NCBI GenBank assembly: GCA_018398765.1
Contig: JAHBMJ010000823.1
Coordinates: 1-39,168, forward strand
Origin: Chromera velia
Taxonomy: Eukaryota > Sar > Chromeraceae
DNA length: 39,168 bases
Direction: 5' to 3'
Of the stretch, positions 22,797-32,627 are shown in pieces. The position numbers and the translations under genes are program-made. Positions within the stretch are counted from its first letter, which is position 1. Each line of letters begins with the position of its first letter. The notes below the pieces were generated by a model. It was given only the letters and a program-made list of their open reading frames with translations, was not told where the DNA came from and searched no databases.

Positions 22797-23757
22797 TTGT
22801 TGAAGTGCCAATGCAAAGCGCACGCCGCCTTCGAAAAAGTCACTCCAAAGACCCAGGGACTGACGGAGGAGATTATTCAGCACAAGAAATATGATCAGTA
22901 CAGGGCGTGTGTTCATTGTAAGAAGGCGGGAAAGCCCTCAGAGGAATCATTAAGTACCATGGAACTCCGTGACAGTCGGGTTTGACGAATCACTTGAAGC
23001 CCCAACACCTGCTGGTATGGCATGCAGCAACTCTTCGGAAATCCAGACGAGTCGGCAGGGTCAGAGTCAGTGGGGGGATTTCCGCATTTGCCCCAAGAAA
23101 AGATTCAGAGCTTTGGAATTAGACTGAGAAGCGAGGCTCTCGATCCTTCAAGAGCAGCGTCGTCTCCTTTGTTTGGCATTCAGCACCCGCAACATATCCG
23201 ATCGGTTCGCCAACAACCTCTACTCCCGCCAGTTCTGCAAGAATTTCAACACCAACTACGTCCCCCATGAGAGGCACATGCACAGTCAGAGAGAAAAACT
23301 TCCCGGCAGTCGCCGGGGAATGTCTGTACTCTTTGTTTGCGGAGATGTCGAAAGAGGACGTGAGTTGCGCAAGCCTCGTCTTCGATGAGCACACGCTCCA
23401 GCACGTCAGTCGCTTATGTTTATTCTCCTGCTGTGCTTCATTGGTCTTTCTCCTTCCTCGCCTGCCCTTTCGCTTGCTGTCGCCATGTGCTGCAGCTTTG
23501 TCCTTCGTTTCCCTTCTTTTTTCATTCCTCCTTCGCGTCCCGTCCTCGGTTCCTGCCCGCCGTCTCCCCTCTTTTTTCATCTCCCTTCCTTCTCCCTCTC
23601 CCTCCCCCCCTCTCCCTGCAGCGGGGCTTCATTCCAGTCTATACATATTATGGGTGGACAGCAAGTTTCAGCTCCGAAAAGGGTGCGTCGGGTATGATCT
23701 CAGACCAACACCCGGAGAGCACGCTGCGGGATCGAGTGTTGGCGGATCGATGCACAG
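22797..23757 (+). pseudogene. Broken gene of unknown function
   Basis: Protein-like segments lie in order but not in one frame: AFEKVTPKTQGLTEEIIQHK (22797 on), SVTVGFDESLEAPTPAGMAC (about 22970 on), then after an in-frame TGA at 23125-23127 ARNISDRF-like text (FANNLYSRQFCKNFNTNYVP), then in the +1 frame from a run of five A (23294-23298) NFPAVAGECLYSLFAEMSKE to CAC|GTCAGT at 23404. A further exon, 23622-23757 (GFIPVYTYYGWTASFSSEKG), joins it in phase 0 and ends ACAG|GTGAAG. A 37-base GT-AG stretch at 22918-22954 could reconcile the first two frames. The TGA could derive from CGA by C-to-T change and the frame jump from one extra A. No family recognised. Confidence 0.42.
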
Positions 23758-24076
23758 GTGAAGGACCAGACGGATCGAGGAGAGCGTCTGCCTCAGCGGG
23801 GTTACTTGGCAAAATTAACTTATGCATGGTCTTCCTGAGAGTCCTTATTTTGACATTTGTGTCTGTTGTGTGTGAGCATAATTAAGTTTCTCTGCATGGT
23901 TGCTGTCTGCTGCTCTGAGGCAGCCAGTGTTTGTGTCTTCTGCCTGTCCTTGCGATGTGGTTGAATTGTGCTTCAACAGAGGGCGTGTGGCAGGCATGCT
24001 CTTTTCATGTACGTATTCTTGGTTAGCTGCTTGCATTACTGCTGCTGCTCCTGCTGTTGTTTGCTGTCTGGTGCAG

Positions 24077-25200
24077 GTGGGGGGTGCGTGGAACCTCCAC
24101 AGAGCTCTGCAACGCCTGGGGCTGGAGGAGAGGCTGGTGACGTTCGTGTTGTTCTCTTCTATGGCGTCGCTCCTGGGCAACTTCGGGCAGTCGAAGTACG
24201 CCGCCGCGAATGCCGCTCTGGACGCTCTGGCGCAATTTCGAGTCCGTCAAGGCCTGCGCGCTGTGAGCATCCAGTGGGGTCCCTGGGGGGAGCAGGGCAT
24301 GGCTTCTTCTCTATCTCACACGCTGCAGCTGGGAGGACTGGCACCGCTGAAGAATGAGCTTGGGGTGTGAGTGTTGGGGGATGTGCTGAGAGCTTCTCTC
24401 CCGAAGGTCTCAGGACAGCTTGGCGTTGCAGTAGTTGGGTGTCAGGAGGTGAAGTGGGTCGGTTTCTGCAGAGGTACGATGAGGTTCCTCCGTTTTTTGA
24501 GGACGTGCTGAATGAGTACGTGACAACAGTGACGGCGGAGACCGCCAGTCAGGTGCTTGGGAGGTCGCCATCCGATCTGCCTCCCCTTGACTCCCCCCTC
24601 CAAGAGCTGGGGGGGGTGGAGGGTGTGTGTGGGGGTGGGTGGGTGGGAGAGGAGTGTTAAGGAGGGCGCATCGACTCCCTCGGTGCGGTGGAGTTCCGCA
24701 ACGATCTTCAGGCGAAGCTGGGCCTGCGTCTGCCCTCGACCCTGCTGTTCGACTACCCGACGCTGAAGGGTATCATCGCGTACCTGACCTCTGTGGTGGG
24801 AGGAAGGGAAGCGGGTCTGGCGGGTCTTGTTCACGAGACGGTAAAAGGACTTCACTTCTTCTCGAAAGGGCATGGTCCCTTTCGATGGCATGCACGCCGG
24901 AAGGGGGGGTATGCAGTTCTCAGACTCTGCTGCTCTGTCCTCATGCATCCGTCTCTCTGTCTGTCTGTCTCTGCATGGCTGCATGGCTTTGTTCCTCTCA
25001 ATCTGTCTGTCTGTCTGTCTGTCTCCCTTGCTTGTTCCCTTGCTTGGTTTCTGACTTTTGTCCTTTGCGTTCCCACTTTGTCTCTCTCGATCAGTGAAAG
25101 TTCTCTCTCCCCTCGCCCCCCCCCGTGTCGGTCCCTGCAGGTCGCGCCCCCTGATCCGCGCACATTCCCTCAGGATAGTGAGGAGAGATTCTTCCCTTAA
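24077..25200 (+). CDS. Type I polyketide synthase fragment: ketoreductase C-terminal half and acyl carrier protein
   Basis: Exons with matching phases: 24077-24364, 24472-24622, 24662 (or 24665)-24840 and 25141-25200, ending in TAA. The first exon is the C-terminal half of a PKS KR domain: GAWNLHRAL, FVLFSSMASLLGNFGQSKYA with catalytic Ser and Tyr, YAAAN, then SIQWGPWGEQGMA. The NADPH-binding GxGxxG half is not found upstream. The linker RYDEVPPFFEDVL leads into an ACP with LDSPLQELG, IDSLGAVEFRN (the Ser is the phosphopantetheine site) and LPSTLLFDYPTLKGIIAYL. The ACP core is split by a possible 39- or 42-base intron; without splicing there is an in-frame TAA. KR reduces the beta-keto group and ACP holds the growing chain. 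Missing upstream exons suggest a truncated or rearranged locus. Confidence 0.82.
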
Positions 25201-25488
25201 TTCAGGTACGTGCATGGGAAACTAGGAGATCGAGTGATTGGGTGCATGAGGCATGCATGGAGGGAGGGAGGGGGGATCCCTTCTCTTTTTCTCTCCGCCT
25301 TTATATATCTTCTTTCTTCTTAATTCTGCTCTCTGCAGACATAGACTCGGACTCCGCAGTCGACGAAGAGGCGATTGAGAAATGTCAAGAACTTTGAAGG
25401 GATGCTGTTCAACCACATGTACAACCATGCACGGCATCGACATTTCGTCCCCTCTGCCGCTGTCCGAAACCTCCTCAGCACAAGGAGA

Positions 25489-25526
25489 GAGGTACGATGC
25501 GGTTCCTCCGTTGTTTGAGGATGTGC
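25489..25526 (+). repeat. Second copy of the KR-ACP linker sequence
   Basis: GAGGTACGATG(C/A)GGTTCCTCCGTT(G/T)TTTGAGGA(T/C)GTG matches 24471-24508 with a few substitutions and encodes RYDAVPPLFEDV against RYDEVPPFFEDV. After it the two copies diverge at once: the first goes into ACP, the second into ketosynthase sequence. Confidence 0.8.
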
Positions 25527-25594
25527 AGAGAGATTCTGGGAGTTACGGCGCGGGGCACAGCAGGGGTTGCGAGGGAGCAGCTATGATCTGGCAG

Positions 25595-26415
25595 TTGTGG
25601 GAGGCGTGAACCTAGTGCTCGTGTGTACCAAGTCCTGCAAGGCGGGGATGCTGTCTCCGGGGGGGCGGTGCAAGACCTTCGACTCCAGCGCAGACGGGTA
25701 TGCGCGGGGTAAGGGCTCAGGCGCTGTTGTGCTGCAGCGTGTGGCAGACGCGCGTGCGCAGAAGAAGGCCATGTTTGCAGTTGTGCGGGGGGCAGCGGTG
25801 AACCACGTCGGGCGTGCGGCGTCCCTGAGGGCCCCGAACGGTTCCTCTCAGCAGGAGGTCATCTGTTGTGCTCTGCGTGACGGGGGTGTGGAGGCATCGG
25901 ATGTGTGCTTCGTGGAGGCACACGGGACGGGGACGGCGTTGGGTGACCCGATCGAGGTGGGAGCGCTGAAGGCTGTGTACGGACAGGGGAGGGAAGCGGC
26001 CAACCCGCTGGTGGTAGGCGCTTTGAAGACGAATTTCGGTCACCTGGAAGGGGCTGCGGGCATCGCAGGGTTCATCAAGCTGGTCCTTGTGCTCGTTCAG
26101 CGACGAGCCCCTCCGAACCTTCATCTGAAACAGCTGAACCCCCACCTGGACATCGAGGGCTTCCCTGTGGTGTTTCCGACAGAGTCTGTCGCTCTGGAAG
26201 GCATGGGGGGAGGGACGTCGAGCTTGAGGCATCGGAAGCTGATTGGTGGAGTGTCGTCTTTCGGTTTCGGAGGTGCAAACGCGCATGTGGTGGTCGAAGA
26301 GGGAACCCCCCCCATCCCCCTGACCTGCCTCGGATGTCCTTTCCGTCTGGCGAAATGCGGGAGAAGGATGTCCGGGAAGCTGATGAGAGAGACGTTCGGA
26401 ATGCGTTCAGAATGA
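25595..26415 (+). pseudogene. Polyketide synthase ketosynthase, N-terminally truncated and frameshifted
   Basis: From a possible acceptor CTGGCAG (25588-25594) the frame reads VVGGVNLVL, AGMLSPGGRCKTFDSSADGY and ARGKGSGAVVLQR, then the two catalytic histidine motifs EAHGTGTALGDPIEV and GALKTNFGHLEGAAGIAG, and GGVSSFGFGGANAHVVVEE, the end of a KS domain. The N-terminal third, including the active cysteine motif (DTACSSS in the family), is absent: sequence upstream is a KR-ACP linker copy and unrelated frames. After the KS the frame passes a run of eight C (26306-26313) and stops at 26413; a related frame with protein-like text (MSFPSGEMREKDVREADERD) continues in another phase, as if one C had been lost. 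It cannot condense acyl units as it stands, unless upstream exons outside my recognition supply the missing part. Confidence 0.8.
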
Positions 26416-26867
26416 CGCAGAAAATCCTGAGGGACCGAGCAGCTGACCTGGCAAGCAGAGAACGCCAGCGGATCTGCGTGCCGTACCCGGTCCGCCAGCA
26501 TTCTCACACTCCCCTACCTCGACTGTCGCCCCTCAGGCTTCCTCCCTCTCGATCCCCCCCTCCCCCTCCCCACTGTGACACCGAGGTGCTCCCACCCCTT
26601 CCTTCCTCCGCTGCAGCCGCAGCAGCCCAGCTTGCTGCCCGATCGACGAAGGAAGTCCACGTAGGGACCGACACAGAGGGCAGCGGGGTGAAAGCACAGA
26701 GAATGGTGTTGGTTCCCGTTCAGGGGATTCATCTGAGCCTAGCTCGGTTTCCGTTCCTCCCTCGATGGAGATGTCGAGGAGTACGAAGGGGACGCAGGGA
26801 TGGAGTTGGAGGCAGCAACCCGGCCCTCTGCACCGCCAACGCAGATGCGATGAAGAAGAGTTGAAAG
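26314..26867 (+). other. Possible continuation of the polyketide synthase in a shifted frame
   Basis: An open frame after the C8 run reads SGEMREKDVREADERDVRNA, MTQKILRDRAADLASRERQR, a Pro-rich stretch and AAQLAARSTKEVHVGTDTEG before degenerating. It resembles an inter-domain linker by position only. Low complexity makes the later part doubtful. Confidence 0.3.
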
Positions 26868-27632
26868 GAGAGAAGAGGAGAGGAAGAAGAGAAAGAGAGA
26901 GACTGCATGGACGAAAACAGCCTTCCTGTAACGCTCTCAGGTCAGAAAGAAGTCAGGGAAGAGAGAGTGTGGACTTCTCGCAATAATCATGCATTCAAAG
27001 ATCGCTAGCGGGGGTTTCAGACATTCGTTGGATTGCCTTCAGAACGTCTGACATGACAATTTTGCCCATTTGTTCTCCTAAAATCTCCTTGCACGTTTCT
27101 TTCCATTTCTGTTCTGAATCTCATTCGCGCAGCTCGCGTCCATGCACAACGATCCACGCTCTGTCTCTTCACCTCGCTCGCTGTGCTTGCTGTGTTGGCA
27201 TCATCTTATCTTTGCAGCCCCAGCAGGAGGTCATGGCCATCCCGGGGATGGGCTCGGCCTGTTCCTTTGCTGGGGGGGGGCATGCAGTTCTCCTCCTCCG
27301 CGGGTGGTGGTGGTGTGTCTCGAAGCGCTTTTGGGGTTGGGGTTGGGGGGGTTGGGGGTTCGCTGACTGTGAGTGGGGGTATCCGTGACGGTGGGGCGTG
27401 GGGGGGGAGACGGGGGAGGCGGGAGGGACTCCGGGTCTCAATCTGCTGGGGGAACAGCAGAGAGTGAGGCAGGAGGCAGGAAGCAGCCAGCTGAGTTCTG
27501 CTGGAGGGGTCATGTGGGCAGTCAGATGCCGTGCTCCTGCATGCCCCTTCTCCCGGTGGAGTGGGGTCTCTGGGGGGGCTCGGCGGTGCGGCTGCTCCCC
27601 TTCAACCGCAGCCCCCCTCTTTCCTCCAGCAG
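26868..27632. other. G-rich spacer, one possible exon start
   Basis: CTTTGCAG at 27210-27217 precedes a frame reading PQQEVMAIPGMGSACSFAGG, which could be an exon of the following gene, but it runs into G-runs (27271-27279 and beyond) with no convincing donor. The rest is G-rich with no gene seen. Confidence 0.3.
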
Positions 27633-28040
27633 GAGACTGTGCGGTCAACAAGAGGGGCCTCCTTTAAGGAAAGCAGCACGCGACGCAGGTCAGAGTATTG
27701 TGGTGTTGAAAAGGAGCAGGCAGGTGCATGGTGTGTTTCATTAATTCGATCATCGATGGATCTTCACTTTCCTTCCCGAAGTCGACGAATCCGTCGCTTG
27801 TCGACTGCATGGAAGGAAGGAAGGAAGATCGATTGATCGACATGCTTGCACACACCCGTAGCTCCTTACTTTCGAATCAGATGCGAGCTTCCTGTCTCTA
27901 TTCAAGAGTCCCCCTCCTGCTCTCAGTGGGTCCCGTCTCTATCTAAGCGCGTCCTGGCTCTCACCAGCCCCCGTCTCGTTATTTGAGAATCCTTCTTCTG
28001 TTGAATCAATTTGCGCTCCCGTCATCTCTTGTTTGTGCAG
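27633..28040 (+). repeat. Exon-intron module copy R1 (related to 29117-29400 and 31476-31942)
   Basis: The exon end AAGGAAAGCAGC(A/G)(C/T)GCG..CGCAG, the donor, and the intron words GTGGTGTTGA, AGGTGCATGGTGTGTTTCAT, CCCGAAGT and GATCGATTGATCGACATG occur in all three copies. R1 and the third copy also share TTCAAGAGTCC, CTCTCAGTGGGTCCCGTC and the sequence up to the next acceptor. Confidence 0.85.
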
Positions 28041-30712
28041 GGTGCCCGAAACTGAGAGAAGCGCCAAGACTGTCCGGTCAGTGACTTAAACTTGCGTTGG
28101 TCACGAGAAAGAGGAGGCAGAATCGAAGTGTGTTTCATCCGATCGATCGGCCATCATTCCTGCGGGGTCCTGTTGGCAAGACGAGACACTTATGACACTC
28201 AGTCACCCGAAGGAAGGAATTGTCTCTGTATCTCTCTTAATTGACTTCTTTCTTTCTGTTTCTCTTTGTGTCTTCTCTTCAAAGTCAGTCGTGCGCTGTG
28301 TGTTCGTCGTCCTTCTGCTTCGTGTCTGGTCCGCTTCATTTGCATTCTGAGGCTGGGGTGGCAACTTATATCGAAGTTGGAGGGAGGCAGCTTCGACGTA
28401 TCTCGGAGCGGGGTGGGAATGAGTCTCGGTTTGCATGTTGAGGTCGAGGGTTGTTGTGTCCAGTGCGGGACCTTTTGGTCCAGTGCGTTGTCAGTCAGTA
28501 GACAGCGACATAAGCCAAAGCGAACATGCATCTAGAAAGGTTTATTTATGCTAGAAACCTAGTCTACTTGCTGCAGGCGAAAAGAGAGAAGACATGCAAA
28601 AGAAAAGTAAAAATTTCTGTCGGTTGTTGGTTGCAGGGCGGCTGCTGCCGCAGGGACACCCGTTGCGGAGACTGCCGAGGAGGAAGAAAGGGATGAGAGG
28701 TCAGCCGCGAATTGATAATTCGACAGCGAGGCGGGGTAAGGTGGTGGTCAGGCGGGGTCATAATGGGCTGAGCCTCGAAAACACATGTCATTGGGATAAA
28801 CTGGAATCCTCTGCATGCATGGAACAGTGCCATTGCAGTAATTTGAGAGAGCTTCGATCGAAGGCTGGCAAAGATCGGTCGGTCGATTGCGAACTTCGAT
28901 CAAAAATATAGTTGTATTGTTGCCATGGACAGCAAAAAGTCAATGTGTTTGCATGCAGCTGTTGTGTGGACCAGGCGACGTCAATGTCTGAGTGAAAAGC
29001 GCCATGCGGTTGACAAAACAGATTATCAAAGTAGACGATTCTTGGAAAGACTCCTTCCCTTGGTTTATTTTTCAACTCGCGCCAATAATGCAAAAATGTG
29101 TGCCTTTGTGTTGCAGGAGAGCAGAGCGGCCTAAACAGACATCTGAAGAAGAAGAGAATGGAAGCCCCCCTCCCGCTGTGGCGAATTTCTACAAGGAAAG
29201 CAGCGTGCGCAGACGCAGGTCAGAGTGTTGTGGTGTTGAGAAGGAGCAAGCAGGTGCATGGTGTGTTTCATTCGATCATCGATGGATCTTCACTTTCCTT
29301 CCCGAAGTTGACGAATCCGTCGCTTGTCAACTGCATGGAAGATCGATTGATCGACATGCAGACACCCGTAGCTCCTTACTTTCGAATCAGCTGCGAGCTA
29401 GCCTCCTGACTGTGTATGCAGAACGACAGGCGCCGACGGGGGATGCATGGGACTCAACAGCGGCATGAGATCGTCAACAGGTCATTTGTGAATTAATGAG
29501 AGGAAAACTGCATGACATGTGCCTGGCTCAATTTTTTCTTTTGATCTCGAGTCTCCGCGACTGCTGTTGCAAACGGGCGAGTCGGTGTGGTCTCTTATAC
29601 ACCAGACGAGGATTGAGTGCAACCTGTGCTTTCGTCGGTGAAGTGAGTAGGCGACAGATCCACCCACCTCTTTTGGCCATACTTCCTTCGGTGGGATCCC
29701 GCGGATTTACATGCAGCCACCGTGAATCCCGTTGGAAGTCTTTGTGTCTATGCATGGTCTCCACCTTTCTTCTTGTCTGCGTGTCTGGTCTGCGTATGTG
29801 CGCTTGTGTCTGCTCGTGTAAAGATAGTCGTGAATTTTCGGCCATCCAGTTTTTTTTTGTGTGTGTGGACACCGAGAGAAACTGCATGCGGTTCAGCCCG
29901 AGGTCTCAATGGTTCTTTTTGTGAGGGAGGTAGAATGTTGCGCTGAATGCAGTTTCTCTTCTGGTGTGCATTTCTGGTTGATCGTTGATTCAGTGATCTT
30001 TTGGCTCGTCACGTTTGGTCGGGGAAAGGGGAGCTGTCTCCTCTGTGCATTCAGAGGTAGTGGGTGTGCCACTGACTATACACCCGCGTTGCTACCTGCT
30101 CCTTGACTGGTTGTCGGACCGATCGATTTCTGACTGCATGGCCAATGGATCGATTTTGAGTTGACTTCAGATCTTTCTCCTGTAGACCCCGTCCCGTGTA
30201 GACCCCGTCCCCTGTAGACCGCGTCCCCTGTAGACCGCGTCCTCGTATTTAATCTCTTTACCTATTTAATTGTCTATTTAAGCGTCCTCTTATTTAAGCT
30301 CTCAGCTAACTTCATTCTCCCCTCTCTCTTTTTCGTGCGTGCAGGCAGACCGAGGAGGCCACCCTATCTGCCTGGCTTCAGAGCTCTGCCGGGAGCAACA
30401 ACCCGACCTCCAGCGGCATGGGGCAGCAGTACGGCCAGACTGAGTACGGGGGCGGCTTTGTGTACAACGTCAGTTGGTTGGGTGGATAAGGGATCGACAA
30501 ATGTTGGTTTGGGTGTTTTTCTGCGAACCTGTGGGAGTTCCCTGAAGGAAGAAAGGGAAGGAGAAACATTGTCAAACGAAGAGGGGATTCGACGTGCAAA
30601 GAGAAGAGAAAAGGAGAGAAGATGGAGGAAGACCTGTTGTGCTGGGGGCTGTACATTCGTTGCTCTCTCCTTCGCATCCATCATGTCGCCCTGTCTGTCT
30701 GTCTGTCTGTCT

Positions 30713-30752
<40 letters not shown>

Positions 30753-31979
30753 GTCTCTCTCTCTCAATCTCGCTCTCGTTTTCTGTCTCTCCCTGTCGCT
30801 TTCTTGCTCTAGCTTTCTCTTTGTTTCTCTGTCGTCCTTTCTCATTTCCTCTCGTGGCATGCGCACCCCTCTTCCCCTCTTCTCTCTCCCTGCCTCTTTT
30901 TCTTTGCTGCTTTCTTCAATCCTGACGACGGCATCAAGCGCCCTTGACTCTGTATGCAAAACGACAGGCGCCGACGGGGGATGCACGGGACTCAACAGCG
31001 GCATGAGATCGTCAACAGGTCATTTGTGAATTAATGAGAGGAAAACTGCATGACATGTGCCTGGCTCAATTTTTTCTTTTGATCTCGAGTCTCCGCGACT
31101 GCTGTTGCAAACGGGCGAGTCGGTGTGGTCTCTTATACACCAGACGAGGATTGAGTGCAACCTGTGCTTTCGTCGGTGAAGTGAGCAGGCGACAGATCCA
31201 CCCACCTCTTTTGGCCATACTTCCTTCGGTGGGATCCCGCGGATTTACATGCAGCCACCGTGAATCCCGTTGGAAGTCTTTGTGTCTATGCATGGTCTCC
31301 ACCTTTCTTCTTGTCTGCGTGTCTGGTCTGCGCCAACGTCTGAGTGAAAAGCGCCATGCGGTTGACAAAACAGATTATCAATTTTGAAAGTAGACGATTC
31401 TTGGAAAGACTCCTTCCCTTGGTTTATTTTTCAACTCGCGCCAATAATGCAAAAATGTGTGCCTTTGTGTTGCAGGAGAGCAAAGCGGCCTAAACAGACA
31501 TCTGAAGAAGAAGAGAACGGAAGCCCCCCTCCCGCTGTGGCGAATTTCTACAAGGAAAGCAGCGTGCGCAGATGCAGGTCAGAGTGTTGTGGTGTTGAGA
31601 AGGAGCAAGCAGGTGCATGGTGTGTTTCATTCGATCATCGATGGATCTTCACTCTCCTTCCCGAAGTTGACGAATCCGTCGCTTGTCGACTGCATGGAAG
31701 GAAGGAAGATCGATTGATCGACATGCATACACCCGTAGCTCCTTATACTCGTCGAATCAGATGCGAGCCTCCTGTCTCCATTCAAGAGTCCTCCACCCAC
31801 TCTCAGTGGGTCCCGTCGCTCTATTGAAACGTCCTTCTATTTAATCTCGTCCTGGCTCTGGGTAGGCTCCGTCTCTCTAGCTATCTAAGAGTCCTTCTTC
31901 TATTTAATCACCTTGCGCTCCTGTCGTCTCTTGTCCATGCAGATTGAACCGCGATTCAGCGCTGGTACCGGGTCTATAG
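27633..31979 (+). CDS. Many-small-exon gene for an unknown, probably disordered protein (partial model)
   Basis: Candidate exons: 27633-27688, 28041-28076, 28637-28699, 29117-29218, 30345-30468, 31476-31577 and 31943-31979 (ending TAG). The first four leave in phase 2 and enter the next in phase 2: FKESSTRRR / VPETERSAKTV / AAAAAGTPVAETAEEEERDE / RAERPKQTSEEEENGSPP and VANFYKESSVRRR / QTEEATLSAWLQSSAGSNN, TSSGMGQQYGQTEYGGGFVY. The 30345 exon leaves in phase 0, so its joining to the later exons is unsettled; 31476-31577 is a near copy of 29117-29218 and may be an alternative or dead duplicate. Donors are GTCAG-type. The protein is acidic, then Gly/Gln/Tyr-rich, with no recognised domain. Start codon and upstream exons were not identified. 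Confidence 0.42.
28983..29400 (+). repeat. Duplicated segment B, copy 1
   Basis: Nearly identical to 31335-31770. It runs from GTCTGAGTGAAAAGCGCC through the exon at 29117 into the intron words. Copy 2 has an extra TTTTGAA-like insertion after GATTATCAA and small length differences near the GGAAGGAAG tract. Confidence 0.92.
29413..29794 (+). repeat. Duplicated segment A, copy 1
   Basis: 382 bp from TGTATGCAGAACGACAGG to GTCTGGTCTGCG, matching 30951-31332 with the same length and only about three substitutions seen by eye. Copy 1 keeps an AG acceptor (TATGCAG) that copy 2 has as TATGCAA. Confidence 0.95.
30181..30300. repeat. Short tandem GTAGACC(C/G)CGTCCC and CTATTTAA words
   Basis: Four copies of TGTAGACCSCGTCC lie at 30181-30241, then scattered TATTTAA words continue to about 30300. 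Similar TATTTAA and TCGTCCTGGCTC words occur in the introns near 27940 and 31835-31910, so these introns share an old repeat. Confidence 0.8.
30690..30770. repeat. (CTGT)n / (CT)n microsatellite
   Basis: CTGTCTGT followed by a pure CT run, inside the intron after the 30345-30468 exon. Confidence 0.93.
30951..31332 (+). repeat. Duplicated segment A, copy 2
   Basis: Same 382-bp sequence as 29413-29794. Here it is followed directly by segment B copy 2, whereas copy 1 of A is preceded by B copy 1, so the order is swapped without inversion. Confidence 0.95.
31335..31770 (+). repeat. Duplicated segment B, copy 2
   Basis: Pairs with 28983-29400. Contains the exon-like 31476-31577, whose last codons differ slightly (AGATGCAG instead of AGACGCAG). 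Confidence 0.92.
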
Positions 31980-32467
31980 AATGGATTCATTCTTGCCAGT
32001 AGACGACGGCCGAAAGACATCCTATCAAATCATTTGAAGTAACTTGATGAGCTTACAAACTTCAAAAGTCTTCGGATATATATTCTTCATATTCTGTCCC
32101 AAAACGTTTTTTAACACTAACAACCGGAAAGAATTTTTTTTATATATGTAATCAAATAGGTGAATCTAAGTTGATTTTCAGATTGATTCACTATGCCAGT
32201 GCACTCGATCGGAATATAAATTTCAATTATCTTAAATTATCCTATCTCATCTATAATGGAAAGTATTTTTAACCGTGATTGAATTATTTTGGTTTAGTCG
32301 TATATTTGATTGAAATCGCGACAGAGTCTAGGACAGAGTTACACGGAGTCTCACTGAGATACCATCTTTGATGTTTTATACACAAATTTAATCATTGAAA
32401 GCAGGGGATCACTTCAATTTTTATCTGATAATTTCAATGACATACATTATTTCATTACACCTAAGTG
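31980..32467. other. AT-rich 3' flank; nothing else seen
   Basis: Follows the TAG of the small-exon gene. No exon or RNA gene was recognised. A 3' UTR is expected here but no polyadenylation signal is clear. Confidence 0.4.
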
Positions 32468-32627
32468 AACCCCCCTGACACTCTAGTCTGTCTTAAAATG
32501 GATTTTTCAATGCTGGCCATGCCTGCGGCGCGGTTCTTTCAAGACTGTCTGCGCCTTCCACAAAAAATTTCAAGTATACTTTATTTTGGCCGCGCCTTCG
32601 GCGCGTTACTGGAGTGTCAGGGGAGTT
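32468..32627. mobile_element. MITE-like element with 20-bp terminal inverted repeats
   Basis: The left end AACCCCCCTGACACTCTAGT (32468-32487) and the reverse complement of the right end (32608-32627, AACTCCCCTGACACTCCAGT) agree at 18 of 20 positions. The 160-bp element is too small for a transposase and contains short GC palindromes (GCGGCGCGG, CGCGCCTTCGGCGCG). No certain target-site duplication is visible; AAGTG on the left and CAGTG near the right end are the closest. Confidence 0.55.

Noticed and set aside
23119-23580. Minus-strand frame with hydrophobic text (KFFSLTVHVPLMGDVVGVEI)
   Set aside because: It mirrors the more protein-like plus-strand segments and has no splice-linked partners.
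24365-24471. Apparent frameshift between KR and ACP
   Set aside because: Splicing GGG|GTGTGA to TTTCTGCAG|AGG removes this stretch and joins the two domains in phase 0, so no lesion is needed.
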